64,000 nt of DNA from NCBI GenBank assembly GCA_051453625.1, contig JBOZIK010000001.1:48194243-48258242 (forward strand). The letters run 5' to 3'. This document shows, piece after piece, positions 23,601 through 35,099 of this stretch. The translations under genes and the position numbers were made by a program. The DNA is from Welwitschia mirabilis (lineage: Eukaryota > Gnetophyta > Gnetopsida > Welwitschiales). Position 1 is the first letter of the stretch. Each line of letters opens with the position of its first letter. Under the pieces are notes generated by a model. That model worked only from the letters and a program-made list of their open reading frames with translations. It searched no databases and had not been told where the DNA came from.

Positions 23601-23834
23601 CTACACTTCATTTCTAGTTTTTTCAGCACTTAGGTCTCTATTAAAAATTTACATAAACTAACAGATATAGTCTTATCACCCACTTTGTTATTTCCAAAAC
23701 ATCACATCTTATCCTTCATAAATCATCTTTTTTAATCATTTTTTGATCATTTGTGTAGCATACATTTTAGATTCAGAGATTTAAGTCTACAATCAGAGAG
23801 TCATTTTGATTTTTAGTCTTTCATTTTGCATTAT
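20636..23834 (+). mobile_element. Element A, 3' internal part
   Basis: This is the sequence resuming after the element B insertion. 20636-22250 is AT-rich and shows no recognisable protein motif; a 23-N gap lies at 21443-21465. No RT, RNase H or integrase motif was found on either strand. It runs to the N gap 23835-24561, beyond which an LTR-like copy of the A family follows. Assignment to element A rests on nesting logic and on the flanking repeats. Confidence 0.5.
22255..23210 (+). pseudogene. Decayed ORF in the 3' part of element A, possibly the Athila extra ORF
   Basis: Across shifting plus frames there is an apparent protein: MSGRAGYF at 22255, IQAKNWNYSLKKYYTDYFSK near 22330, GVEHPDSISYKLTKSFRYC near 22518, INVEYAPTREGALPCKHLYN near 22580, and an open 63-codon piece at 22795-22986. 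It ends in a Lys-then-Ser/Pro-rich tail (KRKGKYL, SSHASSSPPSSTSPY) near 23060-23130. Athila elements carry an additional ORF in this position, and a plant transposon-associated domain is sometimes found there. I do not recognise this sequence with certainty and infer the assignment mainly from position. Confidence 0.4.
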
Positions 23835-25104
23835 NNNNNNNNNNNNNNNNNNNNNNNNNNNNNNNNNNNNNNNNNNNNNNNNNNNNNNNNNNNNNNNNNN
23901 NNNNNNNNNNNNNNNNNNNNNNNNNNNNNNNNNNNNNNNNNNNNNNNNNNNNNNNNNNNNNNNNNNNNNNNNNNNNNNNNNNNNNNNNNNNNNNNNNNNN
24001 NNNNNNNNNNNNNNNNNNNNNNNNNNNNNNNNNNNNNNNNNNNNNNNNNNNNNNNNNNNNNNNNNNNNNNNNNNNNNNNNNNNNNNNNNNNNNNNNNNNN
24101 NNNNNNNNNNNNNNNNNNNNNNNNNNNNNNNNNNNNNNNNNNNNNNNNNNNNNNNNNNNNNNNNNNNNNNNNNNNNNNNNNNNNNNNNNNNNNNNNNNNN
24201 NNNNNNNNNNNNNNNNNNNNNNNNNNNNNNNNNNNNNNNNNNNNNNNNNNNNNNNNNNNNNNNNNNNNNNNNNNNNNNNNNNNNNNNNNNNNNNNNNNNN
24301 NNNNNNNNNNNNNNNNNNNNNNNNNNNNNNNNNNNNNNNNNNNNNNNNNNNNNNNNNNNNNNNNNNNNNNNNNNNNNNNNNNNNNNNNNNNNNNNNNNNN
24401 NNNNNNNNNNNNNNNNNNNNNNNNNNNNNNNNNNNNNNNNNNNNNNNNNNNNNNNNNNNNNNNNNNNNNNNNNNNNNNNNNNNNNNNNNNNNNNNNNNNN
24501 NNNNNNNNNNNNNNNNNNNNNNNNNNNNNNNNNNNNNNNNNNNNNNNNNNNNNNNNNNNNNACCTATCTTTTCATGTTTTATTCTTTTACTTTAGTATAA
24601 TTTTAGAGTATGTTTGCTAAATTTTTTTCAAAATCTCTTTATCTTTTTATACTTGATTTATTTGATTTATACTTTTTATTATATTACCTAATATTTTGAC
24701 ATAACCTTCAATTTTTTTTTTTTAATGGTTAAGGAACTAGTAAAAGGGTGGTTGGGTGGTATGATAACATACAAAATTTGACACTTACCTTAATGAATTA
24801 AGGCCTTGTTAGCTTGCTTAATTGATGATCATGGTGATTTTATGTATTTATTATGCCTAAGGCCATGAAAATCTAATTTTACTAATAATATTCCTTAATA
24901 CTATCATTTTGTAGGATATTTACATCATTTGGAGCATTATTGCAAAAGATGAAGGTGTACTGATCATAAATGACAGAGGCACTAGTTCTAGGAGTGGTAG
25001 TATCAGTTACTATGACTAGAATGGTACCATACTTATGTTCTTAAGTTCTCTTAATGTGAAAAATCCATTTAAATCATTTCCCCAAGCAGAAAATGAACAA
25101 GGAA
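23211..25104. other. AT-rich sequence with 727-N gap; possible purine tract
   Basis: No gene is visible. A purine-rich stretch at 24737-24757 (agtaaaagggtggttgggtgg) could be the polypurine tract ahead of the element A 3' LTR. The sequence right after it does not clearly match the other LTR-like copies until about 25105. Confidence 0.35.
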
Positions 25105-25875
25105 TATTATCTAAGAAGAACCCCTCAATGTGATCCCATGACTAAAGGATAACCTCGTACAATGCAAGCATTCTAAAGAATAACTCCATTAGAACCTTAA
25201 AATCCTAATTATCAATTCTAATTCTAGCCTATAAATACCCTATATCACTTCACTTAAAGGACATCATATTAATTTCGTATTGTACAAGAGATTAGAGCTT
25301 TAGTCATCAGTTCTTTTTAAGCCTTCCATAGGGATGGGCTAGTTATTAAGCTAGCATGATGCTTCTTGGTTTAGCATGAGTACATTCACAGATCGTATGC
25401 TTTTACTTTTATAATAATAAAGTGTTTTATATCTTTGATGCATTACTTTGATATCATGTTTTAATGCATCTCATACTTTTTATGCTTAAGATTGGCTAAG
25501 GCATGATTTTACTTTAAGATGTTTTTAATGATTCTCCTTTTTATTTTAGCTTGCATAATATAAATGTTTCTTTAGTGGATCCTAGGAAAAACCTACTTTA
25601 GTACTTATCTTCTTCAATGAAGTTATTATGCTACTTTAAATGCTATGTTCCATTCCTAAATCTCTTATCTAGTTTCACTCACTTATAATCATTATTATTG
25701 TGCTTGTTTTACTGATAGCTTTCATAATCTATCTTTGTAAAAGAATGATACTAGGACTATACTATAAATAGAAGTCCTAGTATTATTGGCAAATGTGGGG
25801 TTTGTTCATGCAAGATTTGTATCCCTAGGGTGATCTTTATATTTATCATACATTAACAATAGATACAAACATTGC
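25105..25875 (+). repeat. LTR-like copy 4 of the 2.3 kb family (probable 3' LTR of element A)
   Basis: From aagaagaacccctcaatgtg through gggatgggctagttattaag (near 25330) to taacaatagatacaaacatt it follows the same order as 8990-9920. It is more diverged than copies 1-3. It contains a TATA-like gcctataaataccc at about 25227, better preserved than in copy 2. It lies in the same orientation as the 5' copies, as expected for the second LTR of element A. Confidence 0.65.
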
Positions 25876-25989
25876 TTGATTTCGCCACAAGCACCAAGAT
25901 AGGGGTGTTATCCCTCTGAACATGATACCTCCTGATGTTAACAATGAAGTATTAGTTTCTCTAAAGAAATTAGAATAAAAATATTCCTT

Positions 25990-26640
25990 TAAGATGAATT
26001 AAGACTTTCTTTTATAGGTTAGACCTAAATCTTTAGCCTTCTTAAGGTATCTTAGTACTCTTTTTGCAGTGTTCAAACGAGTAACCTTAGGCACATGAAG
26101 ATATCTTGAAAGTACACCAATAACATATGATATGTTTAATCTAGTGTTGGTTATGTAAACCAAGTTTGCTACTATTCTTATGTATTTAGTTCATTTATAG
26201 GTTCTGAATCTTCATCAACTAATATCTTGGCATTTTTCTCCAAAGGTGTCACAACTTCTTTTACATTTTATAGTTTAAACTCCTAGATTAAATCTCCAAT
26301 ATACTTCCTTTGTGTTTAGAATATTCCATCTTTTTTCTAAATAATTTCTACACTTAGTTATAATTTGTCTAATCTCAGATCATAAATCTTGAATTCCTTA
26401 CTTAAAGTAATTTTTATCCTTTTCACATCTTCTTCATCACTTCTAGTTATTAATATGTCATCTACACACACCAATATATATATACATAGATTTGCACCCA
26501 TCAGATTTTATGAATAATATAGCATCAACATCTTGATAATTACATAATTTAAAGCTAATGAAATTTAAATAATTTGCAAGCTTAATGTACTATGCTCTCG
26601 GTGCTTGTTCTAGCCCCTATGAAAACCTAATCAATTTATA
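25990..26640 (-). pseudogene. copia RT C-terminal half and RNase H connection (element C)
   Basis: The minus strand at 26471-26380 reads VCVDDILITRSDEEDVKRIK, then ITLSKEFKIYDLR, the RT palm with an intact Asp-Asp. Downstream (26250-26180) come remnants of the connection region, and near 26160-26040 RLNISYVIGVLSRYLHVPKV and AKRVLRYLK, which matches the stretch before RNase H (RPDI.Y.V..LSR.M..P.......AKR.LRYL). The RNase H core itself is not visible. Confidence 0.85.
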
Positions 26641-27440
26641 CACCTTATGTTTTTTACCTTTTACTTTAAATCTCTTTGGTTGCATTAGGTGGATTTCTTC
26701 TTTTAAATATCCATGGAGAAAGGTATTCTTTATTTCCAATTGATAAAATTTCTAACTTCTTTATGTTGCTAAGGAAATCATTATTCAAATGATTTTCCAT
26801 TTTGCTATTAGTCTGAAGACTTCATTGTAATCAAGTTTTCTCTTTTGTCATAAGCCTAGAGTAGCAAGCTAAGATTTATGTTACTTAAGAGTGTTATTTG
26901 AATTATATTTATTATGAAAAACCCATTTATTAGATAACATTGTGTGCCCTAACAAAAGGTCTACCAACTCCCAAGTATCATTTTCAATCAGACTATTATN
27001 NNNNNNNNNNNNNNNNNNNNNNNNNNNNNNNNNNNNNNNNNNNNNNNNNNNNNNNNNNNNNNNNNNNNNNNNNNNNNNNNNNNNNNNNNNNNNNNNNNNA
27101 CACCTTATGTTTTTTACCTTTTACTTTAAACCTCTTTGGTTGTATCATGTAAATTTCTTCTTTTAAATCCCATGGAGAAAGGTAATCTTTATGTCTAAAT
27201 AATGAAGCTTCTATCCTTTTTGTGCTACTAAGGCAATCAATGTTCTGATGGTAGCCTTTTTTTTGTTGATGCTAAGACTTTAATGTAATCAATTCTTTTC
27301 TTCTGTCGTAGGCCTATAGCAACAAGCCGAGCTTTATGTTGTTCAAAGGTATTGTCCATATTATATTTGTTGTGAAAAACCCATTTGTTAAGTAACATTG
27401 TACACCCTGATGGAATATATACCAACTTCCAAGTACCATT
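26640..27440. repeat. Direct duplication of about 340 bp flanking a 100-N gap
   Basis: 26640-26999 and 27100-27440 align over their length at roughly 80-85% identity. Because they are clearly diverged, this may be a genuine tandem duplication, two different element copies joined by the assembler, or two haplotypes. Confidence 0.8.
26641..27440 (-). pseudogene. copia RT N-terminal half, present twice around a gap (element C)
   Basis: The stretch 27425-27237 reads KWVFHNKYNMDNTFEQHKAR and LVAIGLRQKKRIDYIKVLA, the conserved start of copia RT (KW.F..K...DG...R.KARLVA.G..Q..GIDY.E.F). An inferior copy of the same region is at 26990-26640 on the other side of the 100-N gap 27000-27099. Both copies end with the same phrase (plus-strand acaccttatgttttttacct at 26640 and 27100). 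Confidence 0.82.
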
Positions 27441-28560
27441 TTCAACAAGACTATTAAATTCTTCTTACATGGGCTTTATCTAATGATCATGTTGAATGGA
27501 ATCCTTAAATAAAGTTGGTTCATCATTAAATCTCAAGTGGAGCTCGTTGTCGTCATCGTCATCATGAAATGTATGTAATCCATGTCTAATTCTAGTTTTA
27601 CCCTTCTCATCATTGTAAACATCTTAGAGAGTAGACTATAGTCAAGTACTTTGATGTCATCTCTAAGTAATATTAGCTTTTTCAATTAAAGAACCCATTG
27701 AAGTACTAGTGGAACTATGATTAAGTTTCCTAGGAGCATCAAATTGCTTAATTTTTATAGATTGCAAAGTGAACATATCAATAGAAGGAATTGAAGCATT
27801 ACTAGCAGCCACATCTTCTTCCTCAACCATAGGATATTAAGCATCTAATATGGTTACTACGCTATAGAAAGGATGAAGCTTCAAAGGTTTAAGTAGAAAA
27901 TCATTATTTGAAGTCTCTGCAAAGATAACAATATAAGAAACAATGATCTTACAATGCTCTTAAAGAAACACTCCATAATCCTTCTAGTCATTTGGATATT
28001 CCACGATGATTTCAATGCGAGTATATGCTCCAAATTTATCATGATGTTCACTTGGAATATGGACATAGCACTTGCAATAAAAAATACAAAAATAATGCAA
28101 CCTTAGCTTGCACCCATACCACATTTTAGCTAGATATACTCCATTTTCAATGTATTAACTATTATGTCTTTCAACCAGTAAAATAAATCAGGGAATATTC
28201 CATATCCATAATAGTGTGATTAAATTCCTTGGCAATGTTATTTCATTGGGATGTCCTTTCACAGGTCTGTAAATGTCAAATTATTTAAAAAGTGAGAAAT
28301 TCCTTGAGCTTAATAGATGTGTACTCATCACGATTATCAGAGTGGAAAATTTTAATCCTACAGTCCTCTTGCTTTTTCACTTTAGTTTTAATTTTTTTGA
28401 AAATATCTAAAGTTTTAGATTTGGATTTGATGATTTACACCCAAGTCATTCATGAACAGTTATCATTAAAAGTTATGAAGTAATAAAAGCCTTCAAGTAT
28501 GGAATCAAGCATAGATCCACATAGATCAATGTAAAAAGCAAAAGGTTTTAATCGGCATGC
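27441..28560 (-). pseudogene. copia integrase and linker (element C)
   Basis: At 28350-28290 the minus strand reads HSDNRDEYTSIKLKEFL, the second catalytic Asp region (family RSDNGGEYTS..F..F). At 28265-28215 it reads ERTSQ-stop-NNIAKEFNHT, the third catalytic region (PQQNGVAERLNRT), in which the Glu is displaced by Lys-Glu and uncertain. A piece near 27560-27540 is rich in Asp codons (repeated GAT/GAC), typical of the acidic linker before RT. Confidence 0.78.
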
Positions 28561-29240
28561 CACTTATTTGGTGAAAATGGCTATCTATTTGCTTTTCCTA
28601 TAAAATATGCTTCATAATAAGGAAGATCCCATGAAATAAATAGAAGAAGCTAGTGGCCATTCTCACACATTGCGTTCAATGTATGAGGAGTAAGACATCC
28701 CAGTTAAGCATGTCATAGTAGTGAGGGGAAAGCTTGTCTTTTGAAAACTGTGCAAGCAATCTCTCACATCCTAAAACGACCATGAAAATGAGTGAGCTTT
28801 CCATCCATGTAGCTTTACTAGTTTTAAATACCATCATAAATATCCACTGAGTACTTCATCATAGAGATAGAGTAATCTCCTCACAATAGGGTTAAAACTG
28901 AGAGAAGATAAAACCTTAAAGAAGAAACATACAAAACATATAAAATGATCTATGGAAAGAGCTATATCAAGTCAAGTGTAATTGAATCATAGCCTTCCAT
29001 AAGAAATCATGTTCTATCTACCAAATAAATATGACTTGGTACTTTAACATAGTCATTAAAATAATTTCATCAATAAGTCATGTGATAAGTTGCACCTACG
29101 TCAAGAATCCATGTCTTTTCATAAGGTATGTGCCCACTCATAACTACAAAGTCAAAGATTTCAAATATGGTGTTGGATTTAAAACTGTTAACATCTTTAA
29201 GGGAGCTAGATTTTTCAGTGATTGCATTTGCCTTAGGTGA
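28561..29240 (-). pseudogene. copia protease / GAG-pre-integrase (element C)
   Basis: The minus strand at 29140-29080 reads HIPYEKTWILDVGATYHMTY. The family signature is W.IDSGATHHMT, so the catalytic DSG is DVG here. Downstream near 28530, FYIDLCGSMLDSILEGFYYF resembles the pre-integrase to integrase junction (DLCG.M...S..G..YF). Dead by several stops. Confidence 0.7.
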
Positions 29241-30150
29241 AAATTTTATCTTTTTCCAAGGAAGCCTACGGAAGTCAATGGTATGATCTTGTTTTCTACA
29301 TCATGATCAATGATACTTGTCCTTCTTAGGAGTGGTAGTATTCTGAACTTGATTCTTATTTTGCTAAGTCTAGCTTGGCTTTTTGTTTTGCTATTTTTGC
29401 AAATTCTTACCCTTCTCATGATGTGTTTTCTTTTGCAGATGAGGTTTTCTTACAAACGATTTCTTTTAACAAGGAAAACCATGAGAATGAGAAACTTTGA
29501 ATGTCGCATCAGAGGAAGAAGATCCAATGAAGTAAAACAGAGCTTCAGTAGAAATGAAATCCTTAATGAGCATAACAAAGATCATATTATTCAATTGATG
29601 ACTACTATGTAGTGACAAAATATAGCTATGCAAAGAGGAATATTCCCAACAATAATGAATCAAGTTGACATAATCAATGAACTTTTTTTTTTTTTTTTGG
29701 TAAATAAATCTCTGCTACCTTTGCATTCATGTCTTGCATCTGTAAATCAATTATCTCAGCTTGTCCTTTTCATAATGCAAATTGTTCATGCAAGATATGA
29801 GACTAAGGAGCTCCAAATCATTCTTTGAGTGAAATATATCCCAAAGTTACAGAAGTTGGTGTAGCTTATTTTGGCCCTATTAACCAATTTCTTGTATTGA
29901 TAAGCTATGGATTTCCACATAATCTCTATCAATTTGGGATCAATATCTTACCAAGCATCTTCTTCAGCCAAATCTTAAATAGGTATATGATTGTTTACTA
30001 AACACTCCTTTTCATAACCACAAATCTGCATGGTTGACATAAAATCCTTCTGCCAAGCCTTCATGATTGATCATCTTGAAGAGTGACTCTAATATTGGCC
30101 ATGATCTAAGTGGTAAGCATGGGTGTGAATGACTCTGACAAGCATTAAAA
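29241..30150 (-). pseudogene. Putative copia gag (element C)
   Basis: Position upstream of the protease implies gag. A minus-strand piece near 29960-29870 (DPKLIEIMWKSIAYQYKKLV) and Lys-rich pieces are consistent with gag, but I do not see the diagnostic CCHC box. A run of about 16 T at 29681-29696 is probably a slippage tract. Confidence 0.4.
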
Positions 30151-31860
30151 CTTCCCCTTTGAAGATAATGATGTAAATGTCATGGTAATAAGAAGATGAG
30201 AACCAAAAGAGAGTTGATAAGCTATGAGGTAAAATCATAAATCAAAGGGATCTTGCTTACATCCACAACTTAAAGCGATCTATCTGTCACACAAAAAAAT
30301 CTTGTCAAACATTAAAAGTAATAAAGGGAAATTAATATAAAGAGATTACAAGAAAAGAGATCTTACTCTCATCCATAATTTCAAGTGATCTATCTAAGTT
30401 ACAATATAACTAAAGCAAAGAAACACAATTTCATAACAGAGAGTTAAGTGTTATGCAACAAGGGCAGCTGACCTGTCACCTACCGAAGTCGTTATGTCTC
30501 GTTCTCCTGGGGTTTAACAGTTGGATTTCACTACACCTTGCCATGCCTGACGCTATTCGCTACTAGAAGCTGGGTTGTCATAGTGAAAGAAGATCAAGCC
30601 CACAAATCAAATGATCTATCCAAACCACAAGTATGACAATGAAAAAAACCAAGAACACCCCCTCCCTCACCCTCACAACGAGCAAGAACCTACCTGCACC
30701 AGAAAGAAACAAAGGTATATTATTAAATTTTCTTAATGTAAGTGAGGTAACTTTTAACAAAGGGGCCTAGATTGATTATTAAGTCCTAAAAATGCTGAAA
30801 TTGGTTAACTTTAAAGTCTTCTTCTAAATCTAATTAATGATTATGTCCTCTCCAAGAGTAATACCCTTGTCTCTAAAGGGAGTAAAAAGACAAAGCATGA
30901 GTCACATTAGTGGTGTTTTTAAGTCATCGGCCAATTTGGTTACCTCAACTTTATACCCCCTTTAAAGTATACTCCCTTTAAGGGAGAGTACCATGCAATT
31001 TTGGTAACCTACTTATGCTTCAGACTCAATAAAGTTTAAAATTTTATTAAACATGTGTCCCTTTATGATGAAATCCAAGTGAATCCTCCCACTATGCCTC
31101 TGGCGTTCACCTAACATACCCTCGATTACCAAAGACGTATGCGAAAATCTTGACTTCTAGGCACCTGGACATTCGTACTTAAGAGAAGCACGACTTTTCA
31201 TATAGCTCAAACTTTATAGTTATGATAGTTAAGACTGCACAATAAGCTTTAGAAGGAAGTGTAAAACCTGACACGGATCTCTATCTATGTAAGGCTCCTC
31301 GTGCCTACCCTAAATCAAGATTTATTTCTAGTGAAAAACGTTCTCTGTTTAGAGAGTAAACGTAATTTTTAATTTTAATCCTTAAGGAAAAAACATTTTA
31401 GGATGTGACGTTAAGTGTAAAAACCAAAAGAGATTAACAAAACACAAAGGCAAAGGATCTGATTGTGGTATAGTTAAGCTAAGTAGATCTCACTTATTAT
31501 CCAACTTATCTTAATCTACCTAAATCACAAAATAAGTCTAGAAAAGTAAAAAAATAAAATCAAGTGGATCTTGCTCTTATCCAAACTTGATTTGGAAAAG
31601 TAAGTTTTGGGCTTACAATACTTGAAAAACACTCAAAAAACTCGAAAAAGAGTTGCAAAAAATACTTAAAAAAATAAAGAGCTTGCTTTTAAAGGCAAGC
31701 ACACAACTAGGGTTTCATTCGGGTTTACAAACTTCCCAAGACGTGTACCCACGATGTGCATTACAAGCCTTAGCACATCCAGATAATGTGCATGTCAAAG
31801 AGAGAGAGAGTGTGTGTGGATGTGTGTGTTCATGCTAGTATGAGGAAAACACACATTTTG
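30151..31860 (-). repeat. Candidate 5' LTR and leader of element C
   Basis: This noncoding stretch lies upstream of the presumed gag. It is less AT-rich than its surroundings near 30470-30560 and 31080-31320. It begins on the minus strand with TGTGTGTTTTCCTCATAC (31857). No matching second LTR and no PBS was found, so the label is tentative. Confidence 0.35.
31798..31830. repeat. GA/GT microsatellite
   Basis: An (AG)n run followed by (TG)n with one GA interruption, about 30 bp. Confidence 0.9.
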
Positions 31861-33746
31861 TTAACACAACATCTATTCAAACTATTAATAGCATTTGAAA
31901 ACTATTTAGCATATTAAAACTTCCTTTAATCATTATTATGTTATGATCATTGTGTAAATTCCTTATTTTATTTTTTTCTACTTAAGGTTTTTAACTCCTT
32001 TTTTAGTATAAGGCAAGCCTTTTCTTAATCATCAATGATTTCCTTAGCATGTAGCACCTTTTCATTACCCTTCATTGTTAATAAATTTTATTTATGTACT
32101 TAACAACTTTTTATATCATTTAAACATTTAAGACTAAAGACAATCAACCTACGCTTTGATCAAAGTTGCAATGGTTTTGAATTTATTAGACTATCAACAT
32201 TGTCATAGTATTGCCTTTCTAAACATCTATAACAAAGTCAGAAATGGATCCAAGACTAATCATCTAACTCCACAAAGAACCAACAACATTAGTTGTTTTA
32301 CCAATAACACTAGTTATTCATAAAAACTAGGCTTTGGCCAAAAAACTCATGATCAAGATATCCTAAACCTAAAAGGTGAAAATCTAAATAGAACATCAAA
32401 GTCAAGATGTTCACAATAGAAAACTAACAAGTGACATTTTGTCAAATGAATGAGAAGACCATTAAAGAAATTCAAACATGATCCTAAAATGCATAAAAGG
32501 GAAATTTCAAAAAAGAAGATCAACACAACTTTGACTCACTCAAAATCTCTAAGCCTTTAAGGCATTAATAAAACCTTGATACTATCCTACAAAGTTGATG
32601 CTTTAAAACCCTCGAAGCTACTCCTTCCATTACTTTAGTAACCAAGAAGAGAATGCAACATTGGAGTAAAATCTCTTCTTAAGCACAACCCTTTCATGGC
32701 TTCTTTTTAGAGTTTTTCTTTCACTAAAAAGAACTCTATTTTTAATCTCTATTTTAATCATTAATTAACCATCAGCTTACAATAACTTACTTTCATACCA
32801 CCTCTTACCTACATATGATATCTCCAACTACCAATTTGACTAGGTCCTGGTTCATGGAAGTAAAGAATGAAAAAATATTAATAAGACACCTCATACTCTC
32901 CAAACTTCATATTGTTTTTGTGATGTTTGATTTATTAAGGCTTATCCATTCATATTCTTTACAGTATTTAGTATTTGTTTCTTTAAAATGTCCTTTCCAT
33001 GATGACAAAGATTTTTTTAAGCATCCTCTTTTTCATTATAGATTTACTAAGAATGCATAGAACAAACTTTTACCTTTTATAGTAAAATTTCCCACCAACC
33101 ACTGCGCATATTATTTTTGAGCACCCACAAATTCTCTTTTTAATTTGTCATCCAACTTTTAGTTGTAAACAACATTTGGAAACTTTACTATTGCATCATT
33201 ACATTTCCACGTATTGAGCATGACATTTAGATTCCTATCGCAAATAGATATAAGATCTTACAAAATGTCACTTTTTTCACTCTCAATTCAAGTTGAAAAA
33301 ATTCATGTAAATAAAAGCAATTAATACAATTCTGAGAATGCTAGCTTCATTTTTTTCAACTACAATTTCATATCATAATTTTTTTGTTTTTTGTTTGTTG
33401 CTGCTCTTAAATCATTTTCTTGTATGTTAAGAAACATATCCATAAGTCTAGTTGTTTGTATTAATACCTCTTGTTTTTAATATAATATTTTTTTGGATTC
33501 CAAAACCACCTTATGATTATGTAAGTATTTATGATAATTAAAATTTAAATTTCAAATTCACCCATAATCATAAGACACTAATTAAAAAAGTGAACTTTAA
33601 ATTATCAAAATTTTAATTCATTTCTGAAATACCATTAACAACCAATAACTTAATTTTCATATTTCATATATAATTTAAGCATTAAAAATAACAATACATA
33701 GAGCCTTCTATTTTTTCAAAAACCTTATAGGTCGAAAGTCATGCTT
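31861..33746. other. AT-rich region, no recognisable gene
   Basis: Only short open frames occur (for example 81 codons at 32815-33060) with no recognised motif and ordinary AT-rich composition. No transposon motif is evident. Confidence 0.6.
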
Positions 33747-33882
33747 GAAAACCACAGGAAGAAATTGAAAATGGTTACTTGAAAACCAGAAAAAGAAATT
33801 GAAAACAGTTACTTGAAAACCAAAGGAAGAAATTGAAAATGGTTGCCTGAAAACGAAGAGAAGAAATTGAAAATAAAGTACT
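33747..33882. repeat. 34 bp minisatellite, 4 copies
   Basis: Four head-to-tail units start at 33747, 33781, 33815 and 33849. Each follows the pattern gaaaaccacaggaagaaatt plus gaaaatggttactt, with a few substitutions per unit. The unit length is not a multiple of three. Confidence 0.95.
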
Positions 33883-34303
33883 TCAGAGTTAACATCACCC
33901 CTTTTTAATGAGTTAACACTCCAATTTCGAAGACTAAATGCTCCAATTCTTAGGGGTGTACTAACCACCCTAAAACATGAAAACATGAATTTTAACTTCT
34001 TCATATAAATAAATAAATTCTACCCCAAATCATAACCTAATTTGTAAAATAAAAGTGAGAACGTACGTATATCCTAACCCATATAAATTCCAAAGCCAAT
34101 CACAAGCTGCATACTAAACCTAAGTCCGTGTATCCTCTAGTTATCCATTTACTGTAAATAACAGCAACTCCAGTTCCCCAATCCTAACAAACGTTTTCGC
34201 TTTATTGGTTTTAGATCGTTAAATCAGATATACTACCGTACAATCCGATTATGCACATATATTACACACAGCGATCTTCTCTGAAAAAACCAGGGCCGGC
34301 TAT

Positions 34304-34663
34304 GTGGCAATGTCTATGACGCACCTCATTTCTAAGACATGCAACCTTCGTTTCGGTAGCAAACAGCAGATCGTTTCACTATCTAATATTGAGGCTGTTC
34401 AAAAAGGTAGTCAATTTTGTGTTTTAAAGAGTACGTTTTTAATACACGTTTCAGTTACAGGCTACACCGTGGCCCTTCTTTGCATATGTTGTAACTTTTA
34501 CCAAGACGACGACACAACATCGAACGAAGGATCGCAGAAACACCTCAGACTCTACACTGTACTAAAAGAAATAACACGCCTTTTTGGAGGGATAGAGTTG
34601 TATTTAATCAGCGTCACAAGTTTTCACCTAGACTCGCTCAACATTGGCCAGAAGAATCATTAG
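34304..34663 (+). CDS. Unrecognised 119-codon open frame, status uncertain
   Basis: The frame starts MAMSMTHLISKTCNLRFGSK and ends SLNIGQKNH. It has a short hydrophobic stretch at residues 46-62 (HVSVTGYTVALLCICC) that could span a membrane. Base composition here (34060-34840) is less AT-rich than in the transposon regions and lies in the gene island. A second frame overlaps its end (34644-34838). A possible GT...AG intron (about 34405-34453) would keep the frame. I recognise no family, and it could equally be noncoding or a remnant. Confidence 0.2.
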   Translation: MAMSMTHLISKTCNLRFGSKQQIVSLSNIEAVQKGSQFCVLKSTFLIHVSVTGYTVALLCICCNFYQDDDTTSNEGSQKHLRLYTVLKEITRLFGGIELYLISVTSFHLDSLNIGQKNH

Positions 34664-35099
34664 AGCTCGAATCTGGCTACACTCATTTCTCAAGTTAATC
34701 GACCTTGGGACCTTCAAAAAAGATAAGTACATAGTTACCAGCCTAACAAACGATCAAGTACTCAAATTATCATGCTTTTCGAATCTCAGGTCCTTCAAGT
34801 CCTTACTACAATGCAAAATGAACTTAATTGGATATTAATTTTTCCGTCTATAGAAGATTTTTCTTTTTTTTTCTGGTTCAACGACAAAAGCAAAAGGTAC
34901 AGCTTCTGGTTGTAAGCCATTTTAACGGTTTTCCTGAAACAAATATACACTCTGGAGAACAATAGAACAAAAAATAAATCGAAAATTCTAGTTTCTATTT
35001 TCCCGAGAAATGCATTGTGAACAGAATCGCTCGAGACATTGGGGCACCTGCAAAAAACCTCAAATCAATCCCATTCTAACTAGCGATCATACTCATAAA

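Larger units (their letters stand above)
25930..30150 (-). mobile_element. Element C: second Ty1/copia lineage
   Basis: Minus-strand order from high to low coordinates is a gag-like region, protease, integrase, RT and RNase H edge, which is the copia order. The RT signature is VCVDDILIT rather than YVDDIIFGA and the integrase motifs also differ, so this is a lineage distinct from elements 1 and B. It is full of stops. Its 3' end is lost or unrecognised near 25930. Confidence 0.8.

Noticed and set aside
29681-29696. Poly-T run as a possible retroposon tail
   Set aside because: It sits inside the degraded copia element C, with no target duplication or retroposon body next to it.
30470-30560. 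Locally GC-richer block as a possible tRNA or small RNA gene
   Set aside because: I could not fold a cloverleaf or find A and B box promoter elements by eye.
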